Positions 48,570 to 59,935 of a DNA stretch of 64,000 bases are shown one piece after another. Position 1 is the first letter of the stretch. Each line of letters opens with the position of its first letter. Origin of the DNA: Prunus persica (taxonomy: Eukaryota > Streptophyta > Magnoliopsida > Rosales > Rosaceae); contig NC_034015.1 of NCBI RefSeq assembly GCF_000346465.2, forward strand, positions 6,348,029 to 6,412,028. Reading direction: 5' to 3'. The notes beneath the pieces were generated by a model that did not search any database, was not told the origin of the DNA, and saw only the letters and a list, made by a program, of their open reading frames with translations. The translations under genes were made by a program, and so were the position numbers.

Positions 48570-48970
48570 TACTGCATGTTGACAGTTCGGCAAATCAACA
48601 AGGTTGCGGAGCTGGTCTAGTGTTAACTACACTAGACGGGGTCAAGATTAAATACGCCCTCCGATTCAACTTCAGAACCTCCAACAACGAGGCAGAGTAT
48701 GAAGCACTCTTGGCAGGCCTTCGACTAGCCAAGAGCATGAATGCAAAATAAATCAGCATTCACAGTGACTCTCAGCTCATAGTGAATCAGATAATGGCAG
48801 ACTTCGTAGCCAAAGACGCCTTCATGTCCGCCTACCTATCAACCACACACCAAGTGCTTCAGAAATTCAAGGCTTACGAGATTCGGCAGATCCCCAAGAC
48901 AGAGAACAGCCGCGCCGATGTGTTGGCCCGATTAGCTTCGGCAATCAATGACAGGGTCAGTAGGAAGGTG
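48570..48970 (+). pseudogene. Additional (Tat-type) RNase H domain, broken
   Basis: In the proper frame this reads VDSSANQQGCGAGLVL, NNEAEYEALLAGLRLAKSM, an in-frame TAA at ~48749-48751, then ISIHSDSQLIVNQI and NSRADVLARLASA. The Asp, Glu and Asp residues of an RNase H active site are at D (VDSS), E (NNEAEYE) and D (HSDSQ). A second RNase H after the RT-linked one is a lineage mark of Tat elements. Confidence 0.85.
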
Positions 48971-50082
48971 CAGGTGGAAATCCTAGCCCAACCTAGCATA
49001 ACAATCTCCGAAGTATATACTGTATGGTATGAGAACACGTGGATGTCTCCCATCTACGCTTTCCTAACGAACGGTACCCCGCCCCACGACAAGTCCCAGG
49101 CCCGGAAGCTGCGATACCAGTCGGCACGGTACGCAGTCATCAATGATGTCCTGTACAAACGAGGCTATACCACGCCATATCTAAAATGCCTCACCACCGA
49201 ATATGGGGATTACGTCTTTCGAGAGATCCATGGTGGCGTATGTGGGGACTACTCAGGATCCCGATCGCTGGTATACAAGGCCTTTCGGCAAGGATATTAC
49301 TGGGCAACTATGCATCAGGATGCGAATACATTAGTCAAGAAGTGAAGTGCAACAAATGCCAACGGTTTGGTAATGTGCCTCACATTCTTGCCGAGCCCTT
49401 AACGCCGATCGTAAGTCCATGGCCTTTTGCCCAATAGGGAGTCGACCTAATCGGCCCAATGCCGCAAGGCAAAGGCCAGGTCAAGTACGCGTGGTCGCGG
49501 TGGACTACTTCACCAAGTAGGTGGAAGCCGAAGCTCTAGCAACTATAACGGCAGCTAGAATGGAGGACTTGGTGGACCCACATCTGCTGCAGATTTGGTA
49601 TCCCATACGCAATCATCACCGATAATGACAGGCAGTTTGATTCGGAACTCTTCAGACAGTTTTGTACCCGCCTCAAGGTTAATTTGTTCTTCGCCTCACC
49701 AACTCACCCCCAGTCAAACGGCCAAGTCGAAACAATAAACAAAATCATTAAGAAACTGCTGAAACGGCAGCTCGACAAAGCCAAGGGAGTTTGGCCAGAG
49801 AAGCTTCCAGAAGCACTATGGGCCATTCGGACATCCTACCAAATGTCTACCGGAGAAACCCCCTTCTCTCTCGCCTTCGGCTCGGAAGCCATTGTCCCCG
49901 TGGAAATCGGCGAGACTTCTTACCGAACGAAAAGCTTTGCTCCGAAGGCGAATGAGGAAGCACTTGCATTGAGCCTCGACTTAATTGAAGAACGCCGAGC
50001 GCAAGCCAACCTTCAGAATGAAGCATACAAACAGCGCGTCTCTCGGTATTACGACTCAAGGGTCAGATCCCGCTCTTTCTGA
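48970..50082 (+). pseudogene. Tat element integrase (broken)
   Basis: Zinc-binding N terminus at ~49215-49370: HGGVCGDYSGSR...CNKCQRF. The second His of the HHCC set is replaced by Tyr (CGDYSG where the family has CGxHSG). Core: GVDLIGPMPQ at ~49440 (first Asp, preceded by a stop), a frame change near 49490, VDYFTK, IPYAIITDNDRQFDSELF (second Asp), then PTHPQSNGQVETINKIIKK (catalytic Glu). The C-terminal part runs to TGA at 50080-50082 and includes TPFSLAFGSEAIVPVEI. Stops and frame changes exclude activity. Confidence 0.88.
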
Positions 50083-50469
50083 ATTGGGGACTGGGTTATG
50101 CGCAAAATCTCTTTAGCAACCAAGGACCCTAGAAAGGGACCCTCGGACCTTCCTGGGAGGGACCTTATGAGATCATCGGTATCCTTTGATTGGAAACCTA
50201 TCGACTGAGAGACTCCAACGGAAAGACCCTCGGTCATCCTTGGAACGTCGAACATCTGAAGTTATTACTTTAAATGAGTTTCCCTAGCCTACGGCAGGTT
50301 AAAGTTTGAAAACAAAGAACTCTGAATGTACTTATGCCTTTGGCATCATCTAATGGAAAAACCCTCGGCCCTATTACTTATTATAAACTGTTGGTTAATT
50401 TGTTTAATAGCCTACGACAGTAAATAGTTTTGAGTTTGATCCTACCGATCGTGCCTGCACTTGATTAGC

Positions 50470-50640
50470 CATCGACAATTAAAGTACTTAAGTCCAAGTA
50501 TTCTACCGATCAGAGGTTCACTTGGGAATCATTCTTTTACTTTGCCTACGACATTAAAGTACTTAAGTCCAAGTATGCCATCATTCTTTTCCTTTGCCTT
50601 CGGCATTAAAATACTTAAGTCCAAGTATCTTACCGATTAA
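50470..50640. repeat. Short tandem repeats between integrase and antisense gene
   Basis: A unit containing TTAAAGTACTTAAGTCCAAG occurs three times (near 50479, 50554 and 50606), each preceded by a CCTACGACA/CCTTCGGCA-like stretch. Related CCTACGGCAG/GCCATCGGCAA motifs are scattered from 50280 to 50800. Confidence 0.75.
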
Positions 50641-51041
50641 GCCTTTTATTAGCCCTCGGCAATGAAATGGGTTAAAACCCTACTTCTACCAATAGGGCGT
50701 CCACTCGTACTATTCTATCCGAAAATTTGATTCCGATTATACCAAGGGTGTTAGCCATCGGCAACCATCATCTAATCGGTAATAAACGGAAAGTCTATAA
50801 AAATTTTCGGCAATCAAAAAGATAGGCTAAACAAAATATTAAATATCAAAATAAAATTCAAGTACATGCCCTCGGTATCAAGGTGTTTGGAATGAGCTGC
50901 CTTATGGCAGGTACAGAAAAAAATTAAATATACAAAGCTACAAAGCTAAAAAATCAAATGGCAGCCTCCTCGCTAGCAGCGTCAGTGCCCCGTCAGCAGC
51001 GGCATCGGCATGTGCAGGGCTTCTTCCGAGGCATCCTCCCC

Positions 51042-53414
51042 CTAGTAATCTTCAATCATTTCTTCAGTGATGCCTTCTGGTAGAGGAGGAGGATCGATAA
51101 TGAAATTCAGGTTCAGCTTCTGCCCAGGGTTGTACCGTTTGAATCGGTAAAGCAGATCCGCCATCTCTGAGCCCACTTTTTTGTCCAGCAGGACAGTGAA
51201 CTCTTCTGATGAACGGTAGCCCCTAATCGCCTCCCGAACGGCAGCATCAATTTCTTCTGCCTTGGCCCACTCAGACTCCTCCAAAGCCACCTACACTGCC
51301 TCCTTAGCTGCCTCGGCATCCTTTGCCGCTGTCAACGCAGCCTCCAGAGCCGCCCTCATCTCCGCCAGCTTAGCCTCGGAAGCTTTGACCAGTCGCTTGG
51401 CGGCCTGTTTATCTTTCAGAAGATGGGCATGATCCTGGAGCGCCTTACCTGCCTCGGCAACCTTAGCACGGCCGTCGTCGTAAGCTTTCTTAGCGCACTT
51501 GGGAGCCGAGATGGCCCGCTTCATGCACAGCAATATGTCTATGGATGCTTGAAAGATAAAGACAGAGTCAGCAAAAGTATAGGAGCTAACGGTAATCATA
51601 AGTTTGCATAAAAGGAAACTCACAGAAGCCTGCAGACGGAAGGCGCATCCAGCCTCCTCTCGAAGGAGCCTCTTCGGGAGCTCCTCGATTTCTGACAAGT
51701 CCATCTATGAACCAAGGATCACATGGTTCGCAAACTGGACCGTCCTTGAAGGACAAGCGATGGTGACCGGTTTGGTAGGACCGTCGTCTTCCTCGGCTGC
51801 AAAGACAGCCCTCGGTGTCTTCGTTTGCCGCTCATGCTTCGGCACAGGCTCGGCATCCAGATCCACTATGATGGGCCTCTTCCCTGCTGCCTTAGAGGCA
51901 ACTGATTGGGAGGCCTACCCTCGCCTCGGCATCGCGACAGCTTCGGCAACACTGTTGGGCACGCCCTCGGCACTTAGCAGCCGTAACCGATCGGCAAAGG
52001 TCTGATCCTTAGGATCAACCTCCGCCGTTCGTACCGTGGCAGCTTCCGACTGTCGTTTCTTCTTCCCCTGTAAGCCCATCATAAGACGCATCTTGGAGGA
52101 TTCGTTCATCCTCTTGGCTTCGGTAGACCTTCTGGAGTCTGTCACTATACAAAACGAGCATTTGATAAGAAGACGAGATGATATTAGCAAAACATACAAA
52201 GCAAACGAAGTGCACTTTCTCTCAGCAGGGCTGATGAGGTGGGCTCTGATCAAGTGCTCGGTAAAAAGAAACTTCGGATACACCCTGTTAGAGGTAAGAG
52301 CCTTCAGCCTCACTCTATCGACCTGACGAATCTCAGTTTGAGTCGGGCTCAGCTGCTTCAGTTTACCTGCAAAAACGGTGTAGAAGTCCCTTAGAAGAGA
52401 TACAAATTGTTAACCTACCGATCGGCATGCTGGTGACCTACCGGTGATTTGGAAGGTGGGGGGAACTTGGAAACGGAAGGGCATTCCCGAAGGCGATTCC
52501 CAATCGCAAGATAAAAGCACCTGCCGATTCCTCCATGACTTTTAAGAGGTCGGCACAACGTTGACAAAGTGCCCCCGTTCGGAAGCCTTCAGACAGTTGG
52601 CCTGAACCCAGCCTCCATGATTGGCACACTTAGACTTCGTGACGCTGTACAGATAGAAGAATTGCCCGTAGGAAGGCTCCTCTTCCCCGGCAACACCGAA
52701 CGCCACGATCACTCCCATCAAGGCCACCCAAAAGTTGGGATTGAATTGGCCAGGAGCATACCTGATCTGTGCCAGTATCTTCTGCACAGCAGGTTGTAGT
52801 GGCAACTGAACCCCCTGCAGAAGAACGTCGGTAAAGAAGACGACTTCACCGTCCTTCAGTCTGCTGAGTGATTCGGTAGGACCCATGATCCTCATCCTTA
52901 TTGAATTTTGGATAAGGTACTCAGCACGAAGCTTGACTATCTCCGGTTCGGTAATCTTATTGGGCTCTAAGTAATCTACCCCAAAAAGATTTTCCTTCGG
53001 CACGCCTATGGGCACTCTAGGGTTTCCCCGATGAACTATGGTCACCCTCTGCTGGGATATAGGTTCAGCAGCTAGCTCTCCCCAGCCAGACGTGGAGGTT
53101 TTCGATTGATGGCTGCTGTGCTCTCCCGGCACCCGAGTGTCTCTCGTTTGGAACTCGCAGCGCTGATCCACGTCGGCATGACTACCGTCGCGATACACCA
53201 CGGCCAACGGTACTGGTTGCCTAGTCATGAGTGCTTTCCCAATGCCATGGGTAGGAGCGGAGCTTAGCCCTTCACCAAGTATTTCAACATCGGTATCTTC
53301 TCCACCCTCAGCACCGAGGCTTACGGCCTCACTATATGTATCCCACTGATCGTCCGATGACTCCCCATCGAACACATTGGGTTTTCTCTCGAACGGAGAC
53401 TCACTATCAGACAT
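51042..53414 (-). pseudogene. Antisense accessory gene of Tat element (putative gypsy-type transposon protein family)
   Basis: A gene-like reading on the strand opposite to gag-pol. The first block runs from ATG 53414 for 290 codons and contains EIVKLRAEYLIQNSIRMRI, LPLQPAVQKILAQIRYAPGQFNPNFWVALMG and FFYLYSVTKSK. It stops at 52544-52542, but similarity continues past the stop (KSWRNRQVLL). Further exon-like pieces follow at ~52350-52210, ~52140-51915, ~51700-51640 and 51550-51042. The last is an Ala/Glu/Lys-rich coiled coil interrupted by one TAG at ~51291, ending in LPEGITEEMIEDY. The fold resembles the plant 'putative gypsy type transposon' domain (PF04195). Tat elements such as Grande are known for antisense genes at this position; their role is unknown. 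Confidence 0.75.
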
Positions 53415-54134
53415 CTACAAAAACAGAAAAAGAAAACTAAGGGTGATGCAGAAGACTAGCCAACTGATACCTACATCGCTACCTATGGCAACCAGACTAC
53501 CGAACGGAACCCTACTTACTCAAAGTCCAGTCTAGCTCATGCTATGGAAGGACGTACACAGTAAGAGTTTTGAAAGGAGTGCCGAACGGTACCTTATCTC
53601 AAGCTTTGTAGACCAGGGAAGCGGATTGACTTGCAGATCGTGCTCTTCAAGAATCGCCTCGATTGCCGACTGGTCACGTTAGGAATCCCTTGTATACTAA
53701 TTGTTTGCTCCGAAATAGCCTTGGTTGTTGTTAGCTCTCGCCGAAAATTGCCTGGACAAAGCTTTTGTTTCACTCACAAATGCAAAGTGAACTTCTCATC
53801 CGGAGCCACTCCTATTTATAGGACAAGGGTTTCCAACGGTATGCCTCAAAAAACCAAACGGCGCATTAATGGCACCTCTCCGCATGAGTGAACACAACAC
53901 GTGTCGTTCATTATGTGGATGTCCAGACAGACAGGGGCACATAAGACAAAGCGTCTTTTTGTCCCATAGCTCCTCAAGCAAGCGACCCTTTGAGTCTCCA
54001 GACAACTGCTTTCGAACGAAGGCACACGGCAGAAAAGGATCAAGCTCCTCCCACAGCTAAATTGCCGAACGGTAGAACAACATTTTTATTACCGAAGAAG
54101 ATATCAAGTCCCCACATGAGAACTCTCAGATGAG

Positions 54135-54149
54135 AACTTGGGGGACTCC
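54135..54149 (+). other. Polypurine-tract-like segment of Tat element
   Basis: GAACTTGGGGGACTCC lies directly before the 3' LTR, where plus-strand synthesis would be primed. Confidence 0.6.
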
Positions 54150-54607
54150 TGTTGATACCAGAATCAACAACCAATAAAGATAAACACGTGGACAATATTC
54201 GTCATTGGCAGAGGAGCCCTCGGCACCTAAGCATACCGATCGCAGATTGAAAGTCCAAATGCCCACTAGACACTTGGCATACCCACAGTGAATGTCCACA
54301 GTCCTACATCGGAATTCTACACAACTTGCACACCTCCGAAGGTTTATAAAAGAAGTGCAATTCCCCAAAATGGAGGTAATTTGAACTTTCGACATATTGC
54401 CTATCGATCTGTCAGTTTAAGCTTACTAAATCCGTACTTACTCAAGCATCAGAGAGCCTTTGGCCGGTACCACACCGGTGCCCTAAGGTCTTACCGAGCG
54501 TTCATTATCTTGCAGACCACACGCTCCACCGAGGCCCAAAGCGTACCGAAGGCCCAACATCATTAAGTTGAGCGGACAAAGTGCCAAACCAATTTTTCGC
54601 ATCAACA
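54150..54607 (+). repeat. 3' LTR of Tat element
   Basis: 458 bp, same termini as the 5' LTR. Small indels and about 30-35 substitutions separate the two by eye. Confidence 0.92.
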
Positions 54608-54612
54608 AAAGA

Positions 54613-55085
54613 AAAAGATGCAGCAGAACACGCGTTGATTCCTACACACAAAGCCTCCTCTGCAACTCAGAAAGTTTTTCAAGAAATTCCTAGCCGTGTC
54701 TTGACCATAGTTTGACGCATGAGTGTCTTGAACGTGTCCAAGGCGTTGACCATGTGCAACGCGTGTCCGTGCCTTGTCCGAGTGTCGGAGGACGCAGACA
54801 CTCCACCTTATTTCCGTGTCCGTGCAACTTAGTTTTTTACATAAAAAACTTATAAACGCTAAACCCTACACCTCTAATAGTTTATTTGAAAAATATGCGA
54901 CGCAAGTATTCTTTTGACTGAAATTGCTACTTTCAACTTAAAATAATCTATTTGTATTGAATTAATTTGATACAAGAGGTTTTATAATACATGTGAGGAA
55001 ACAGAGACACTGACTTATGCACCAGACAAGAATCAATCAAGCTCCTTAATACATGGGAACTGCATAAAACAACTTTGGAGAATGC
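54613..55085. other. Unassigned sequence between Tat element and RLP pseudogene
   Basis: It starts with the continuation of the pre-insertion target. A stretch at ~54690-54800 is full of GTGTCC/GTGTCTTG repeats of unknown origin. The rest is AT-rich. No gene was recognised. Confidence 0.35.
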
Positions 55086-56852
55086 AATATGCCTGGAATC
55101 ATTCCCCACAATCTTGGAAATCTCTCAAGGTTGCTTTATCTTGATCTTAGTAATGACTTTAGTCACCTAATTGAGACTGACCTTTAGTGGCTTGCAACTC
55201 TTTCTTCCTTAAAGTACCTTAACTTGGAAGGAGTGAACCTTGCCATGGCTACATCCTATTGGCTTCCCACTGTTAATATGCTCCCTTCACTTGTTGAATT
55301 GCATTTGCCCTCTTGTAGACTTACCATGCTTCCTCTCACTCTTCCTTCCATCAATTTCACATCCCTTTTAGTTCTTGATCTCTCTAAGAATAAATTCACC
55401 TCCACAATACCTCCTTGGTTGTTCAATCTCACTGAACTAGAGATGTTGGATTTGACAAATAACAATTTGACAGGAAAACTACTTGATTCTTTGGGATATC
55501 TTAAAAGCTTGAGATACCTCGACTTGTCGTATAACTCATTTCAGGGTTCAATCCCAAAATCGATTGGAAATTTAACATCTTTGGAGGAGTTTGACCTTGC
55601 ATGGAATCAAATGAGTGGGATCATCCTAGAAAGTCTTGGGGAGTTCTCATCACTGGTTTCACTTGATATCTATGGCAACACATGGGAAGGTGCCATTACA
55701 GAACCTCATTTTGCGAAACTTGGAGGCCTGAGAAGAGTATCAATTGAAAACAATTCCCCAAACATTTCTTTGGTTTTCAACATAAGTTCTGATTGGATAC
55801 CTCCTTTCAAATTAAGATCCTTGTACATTCATGCCAACTGGGTCCCAAATTTCCTACATGGCTTAAAAATCAGACTGAGTTGACCACGTTGACAATCAAT
55901 AATGCTAGGATTTCAGACACCATACCAGATTGGTTTTCGCAGTTGGATTTGCAATTAGATTATCTAGATGTCTCATATAATCAACTAAGCGGCACGTTGC
56001 TCTTTTTAAAGATTTTAAGGTTGAGGTCCAACTCATTTACTAGAAGCACCCCTTTACAATTATGTGGTCTTTTCGCTCTCCATATATTGGACTTCTCACA
56101 CAACAATCTTTCCGGAAATATTCCCCACTGCATAGGTAATTTGAGTGGCTTGAAATCTGAATTCACAAACAAAGAGACAGAAGTTTATGGTCATGAGGGA
56201 AGATTGGAGGTGGTGTCAAAAGGAAGAGTGCTTGAATATGACTCCATCCTTTACCTTGTTAATAGCATTGATCTCTCGGACAATAACTTGTCAGGAGAGA
56301 TGTCTGTGGGGATAACAAGCCTAATAAAGTTGGGCACCTTAAATTTGTCCATGAATCATTTGAAATATCCCAGCAAATATGGGAAACTTGGGGTTGGTAG
56401 AAACTCTTGATCTGTCAATGAACAAACTTTTAGGTTCAATTCCATAGAGCATGGTTTCTGTAACATTTTTGAATCATCTGAACCTGTCATACAATAACTT
56501 GTCCGGAAAAATTCCAACGGGTAACCAGTTTCAGACCTTTGTTGACCCGTCAATTTATGAGGGCAATGCCAGTCTTAGCAGGTGTCCATTACCAATTGGT
56601 TGCCAAGACAATAAAGAAGCACCTCAAATTCCAAGTGGAGATGGAGGAGAGGATGATGATAGTAAACTTGAAAAGCTACAGTTCATCATCAGCATGGTGA
56701 TAGGTTTCTGTGCAGGATTCTGGGGAGTTTTTAGGACTTTTGCCATGAAGAGGTTTTGAAAACATGCCTATTTTCACTTCCTTGACAAAGTGAAAGATGT
56801 TATCCTTGATTTTGTCTCAGCCATTCGTAATTATCTGCAGAAAAGATTGTAG
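55086..56852 (+). pseudogene. LRR receptor-like protein (EIX2/Cf-type) pseudogene
   Basis: About 590 codons of an LRR receptor-like protein lacking its N terminus. LRR units xxLxxLxLSxNxLxGxIP run throughout, including ETDL[stop]WLATLSSLKYL, the YLDLSYNSFQGSIPKSIGNL unit, FPTWLKNQTELTTL, FSHNNLSGNIPHCIGNL, SIDLSDNNLSGEM and GNQFQTFVDPSIYEGNASL. An acidic stretch (GDGGEDDDSKLE), one transmembrane segment (FIISMVIGFCAGFWGVF) and a short basic tail follow. Breaks seen: TAG at ~55181, frame changes near 55860 and 56370, TAG at ~56446 and TGA at 56757-56759 in the tail, after which similarity resumes to TAG 56850-56852. Intact members are cell-surface immune or developmental receptors without a kinase. 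This one cannot make a full protein. Confidence 0.88.
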
Positions 56853-56962
56853 AGCACTAACAAGTTGAACATGTGAAACAGAGTGTTACCTAGTCGAACA
56901 AGGTGTAATAAAGCACATGTGGGTACAAAATGATTATTTGATATCCTAGCAGAAGATGTAAA

Positions 56963-57927
56963 TAGGGCTTGTCAATGGGTAGGGCCTGGCTAGCCCGACC
57001 CTAATTTAATGGGCTTGGGCCAGGCCGGAATTTAAAGAGGAGAGAAAAAAATACTAGGTCGGGCCGGGCCAGGTTTTCTTAGACAATTCAAAACCCAAAC
57101 CTGACCCATGGGTCGAGCTTGAGAAAGCCCATCGGGTTGGGCCGGGCCTAAACGGGCCGAGTTCATCCAAAAAAAAATCAAAAACTTAATCATAAGGGCA
57201 TTTTAGTCCAAATTTGAGATTAAACTCACTTAATTCTAATATTTTCACATCAATCCAAATTCATAAAACACCCAATAAAGTCACACAACTTAATACGATT
57301 TTCCACAAAAAGAATAAAACCAAGTATTATTTTTTAGGTTATTACATAATTAGATTGTAATACGTTTTAAAAAATAATAAGTATCAAAAAAATATTTTTT
57401 TTTAAAGGATGGTATGAATAAATATGCAAATATTTGGTATGCGTTCAAGAAAAGCATGATTATATTTAGTGGTACGATTATTTTTCGTGATATGATTATA
57501 TTTGGTGATGTGACATGTTGTTCATCTTATATATATATATATAATTGTTGAATTAATAATTGACAGAAATTAATGTGCAAATCAACCAATTTTAAACTAG
57601 GAATGAGTAAAGAAAAGCAAATGAAATGAAACAAATTATATATATGATTTAAGTGATATAATCCTAAACCTAAACTCTTATTTATACATAATTATATATG
57701 TATGCGGGCCTATAGGGCCGGGCTTTTGTGGGCAGGCCGAGCTGGGCTTTCTTGGGTTTAATTGGGTCGGGCCTATGGGCCAGGCTGGGCTTCAGACACC
57801 CAAGCCCAAATGGGCCGGGCCGGGCTTCAGACACATCAAAGCCTATAACGGGCTGGCCGGACTTTTTTTCAATGGACCGGGCGGTTCCCATCAGCCCATG
57901 AGTCTGCATGCCAAATGATGAGGCCTA
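56963..57927. mobile_element. hAT-like ~960-bp element, copy 2
   Basis: Starts TAGGGCTTGTCAATGGGTAG and ends GATGAGGCCTA. Same GGGCC-rich ends and AT-rich core as copies 1 and 3. Its left flank GATGTAAA is not repeated at its right side. Confidence 0.88.
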
Positions 57928-58464
57928 GCTTGATGTGATTAAGTTCTTGGAGATGCTATCAATTGACACAATGTAACCAAACCAATTTACGATCAACATT
58001 TAACAATTGACACAATGTAACACTTGATGACTTAGTCCTCACCTCACTCAAATGACCAAAAAAGAATAGGGAATTAGGTGGTGGGACTTTCTAAAGCTGG
58101 AAAATTCGATATTAACAATTGATGACAGCTTTGAGATTGAGAGCAAGGTTTAACAATTTACAATCACGATTCACATGCATGTTTATGCTCAAATTTATTT
58201 TAACCCCCTTCATGAACTCTTCTTTTCAAACCATTCTTATCATATACTACTACTAGTGTGTCATGGATGGAGAGGTGCCTTTATTTAGAAAACCTACTCT
58301 AAATTTCCCACTTTGACTTGTCCTTCAATTGGTTTGGTGGTGTAAGTTAACATGTCTGCATAATTTGTTGGGCCGAGCGGCAAGAGGCTCAAAAACTGTA
58401 TATTGTTTAATTTCTTTTTCTTTATCCCTTTTATTATTTATTCTTCATTCTACATAGCTGCTCT
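57928..58464. other. Spacer enclosed by two hAT-like copies
   Basis: 537 bp of non-family DNA. It has an internal short duplication (CAATTGACACAATGTAAC at ~57971 and ~58005). No coding similarity was recognised. Confidence 0.6.
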
Positions 58465-59419
58465 TAGGGCTCGTCAATGGGCCAGGCCGGGTTAACCCGG
58501 CCCAAATTTAATGGGCTTGGGCCAAGCTGGGCCTGGCTTTAAAGAGGAGAGAGAAAATACCAAGCCGCCCCAAGTTGGGTTTTTTTAGAAAATTCAAAGC
58601 CCAAGCCCGACTCATGGGCCGGACTTGAGAAAGCCCATCGGACCGGGCCTAAACGAGCCTACTTCATTAAAAAAAATCATAAACTTAATCATAAGGGCAT
58701 TTTAGTCCAAATTTGAGATTAAATTCACTTAATTCCAATATTTTCACATCAAACCAAATTCATAAAACACCCAATAAAGTCACACAACTTAATAAGATTT
58801 TCCACAAAAATAATAAAACCAAGTATCATTTTTGAGGTTATTACATAATTAGACCATAATACATTAAAAAAAATAATAAGTATCAAAAAAAATATTTTTT
58901 TTAAAGGATGGTATGAATAAATATGCAAATATTTTGTGATGTGTTCAAGAAAAGCATGATTATATTTGGTGGTACGATTATGTTTCGTGATATAATTATA
59001 TTTGGTGATGTGATATGTTGTTCATCTTATATATATATAATTGTTGAATTAATAATTGACACAAATTAATGTGCTAATCATCCAATTATAAATTAGGAAT
59101 GAGTAAAGAAAAGTAAATGAAATGAAACAAATTATATATGTGATTTAAGTGATATAATCCTAAACCTAAACTCTTATTTATACATAATTATATATGTAGG
59201 CGGGCTTAAAGGGCCGGGCTTTTGTAGGCGGGCAGGGCCGGGCTTTCTTGGGCTTAACCGGACTGGGCTTCAGACACCCAAGCCCAAGCCCAAGCCTAGC
59301 CCAGCCCAAGACGGGCAGGGCCATCTCAAAGCCCATAACGGACCAGGCCGGGCTTTTTTTCAATGGGCCAGGGGGGCCCCCATTGGCCCATGAGCCCGCG
59401 GGCCAAATGATGAGGCCTA
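58465..59419. mobile_element. hAT-like ~960-bp element, copy 3
   Basis: Starts TAGGGCTCGTCAATGGGCC and ends GATGAGGCCTA. It is the closest of the three to a clean terminal inverted repeat with its right end. Its right flank is GATGTAAA; the left flank differs. Confidence 0.88.
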
Positions 59420-59427
59420 GATGTAAA

Positions 59428-59932
59428 CCTTGATATTTGTTTTTGAATGAATTTTTTCCCAGCGTTTGTCAGGACTTAGAAATAATTAAAATTATGTTTT
59501 GTTTTGGGTTGTTTTATCATGTCAACCCACAACCCTGGTGCTCGTATATTTCTTTTGTACTAATATTTCAAGGAAACTAGACATGATAAAACTCTGTATA
59601 CCATAAATGTATATTGGCAAGGAAGAAGATGACATTAAATCAATACAGCTTTTAGGCTATACATAGCCTTTTCCAAAAATGGGTTTACTAGGTTGATGGC
59701 AAAAAGGTTATGTGCAGACAAATGCTAGAGTTAAACTCATGCTTTCCTTAGTTTTGTCTTTAGTCTTGATATAATTTCCTAGAGATAAGCATCACAAGGA
59801 TTTGTGCTATCCAACCCTTGTATGAAATATTCTTCCTCATCGTTCAAAGTTATAATATCGTCATCACAAACAAAATTTGAAGTCTTTTATATGAATTAAT
59901 CAGATACTCTCTCATTTACTTTTAGCAAATAT
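59428..59932. other. Intergenic sequence, nothing recognised
   Basis: AT-rich, with no repeat, exon or RNA gene that I can support. Confidence 0.4.
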
Positions 59933-59935
59933 TTA

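Larger units (their letters stand above)
44720..54607 (+). mobile_element. Tat-lineage Ty3/gypsy LTR retrotransposon (9.9 kb), defective
   Basis: Two ~457-bp LTRs (TGTTGATACC...GCATCAACA) bound the element, with identical 5-bp TSD AAAGA at 44715-44719 and 54608-54612. Internal order is a PBS-like site, gag, reverse transcriptase-RNase H, a second RNase H, integrase, a repeat-rich region, a gene on the opposite strand, then a purine-rich tract and the 3' LTR. The additional RNase H and the antisense gene are typical of the Tat lineage (Grande, Retand and relatives). Gag and pol contain stops and frame changes and the protease region is missing. By hand count the LTRs differ at about 30-35 positions, mostly transitions, so the insertion is not recent. 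Confidence 0.92.
56963..59419. mobile_element. Composite hAT-like structure with shared outer TSD
   Basis: Two direct copies (56963-57927 and 58465-59419) flank 537 bp of other sequence. The octamer GATGTAAA lies just outside the left copy (56955-56962) and just outside the right copy (59420-59427). The inner flanks do not match (GCTTGATG and GCTGCTCT). The pattern is that of one large transposition event using the outermost ends. Confidence 0.75.
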
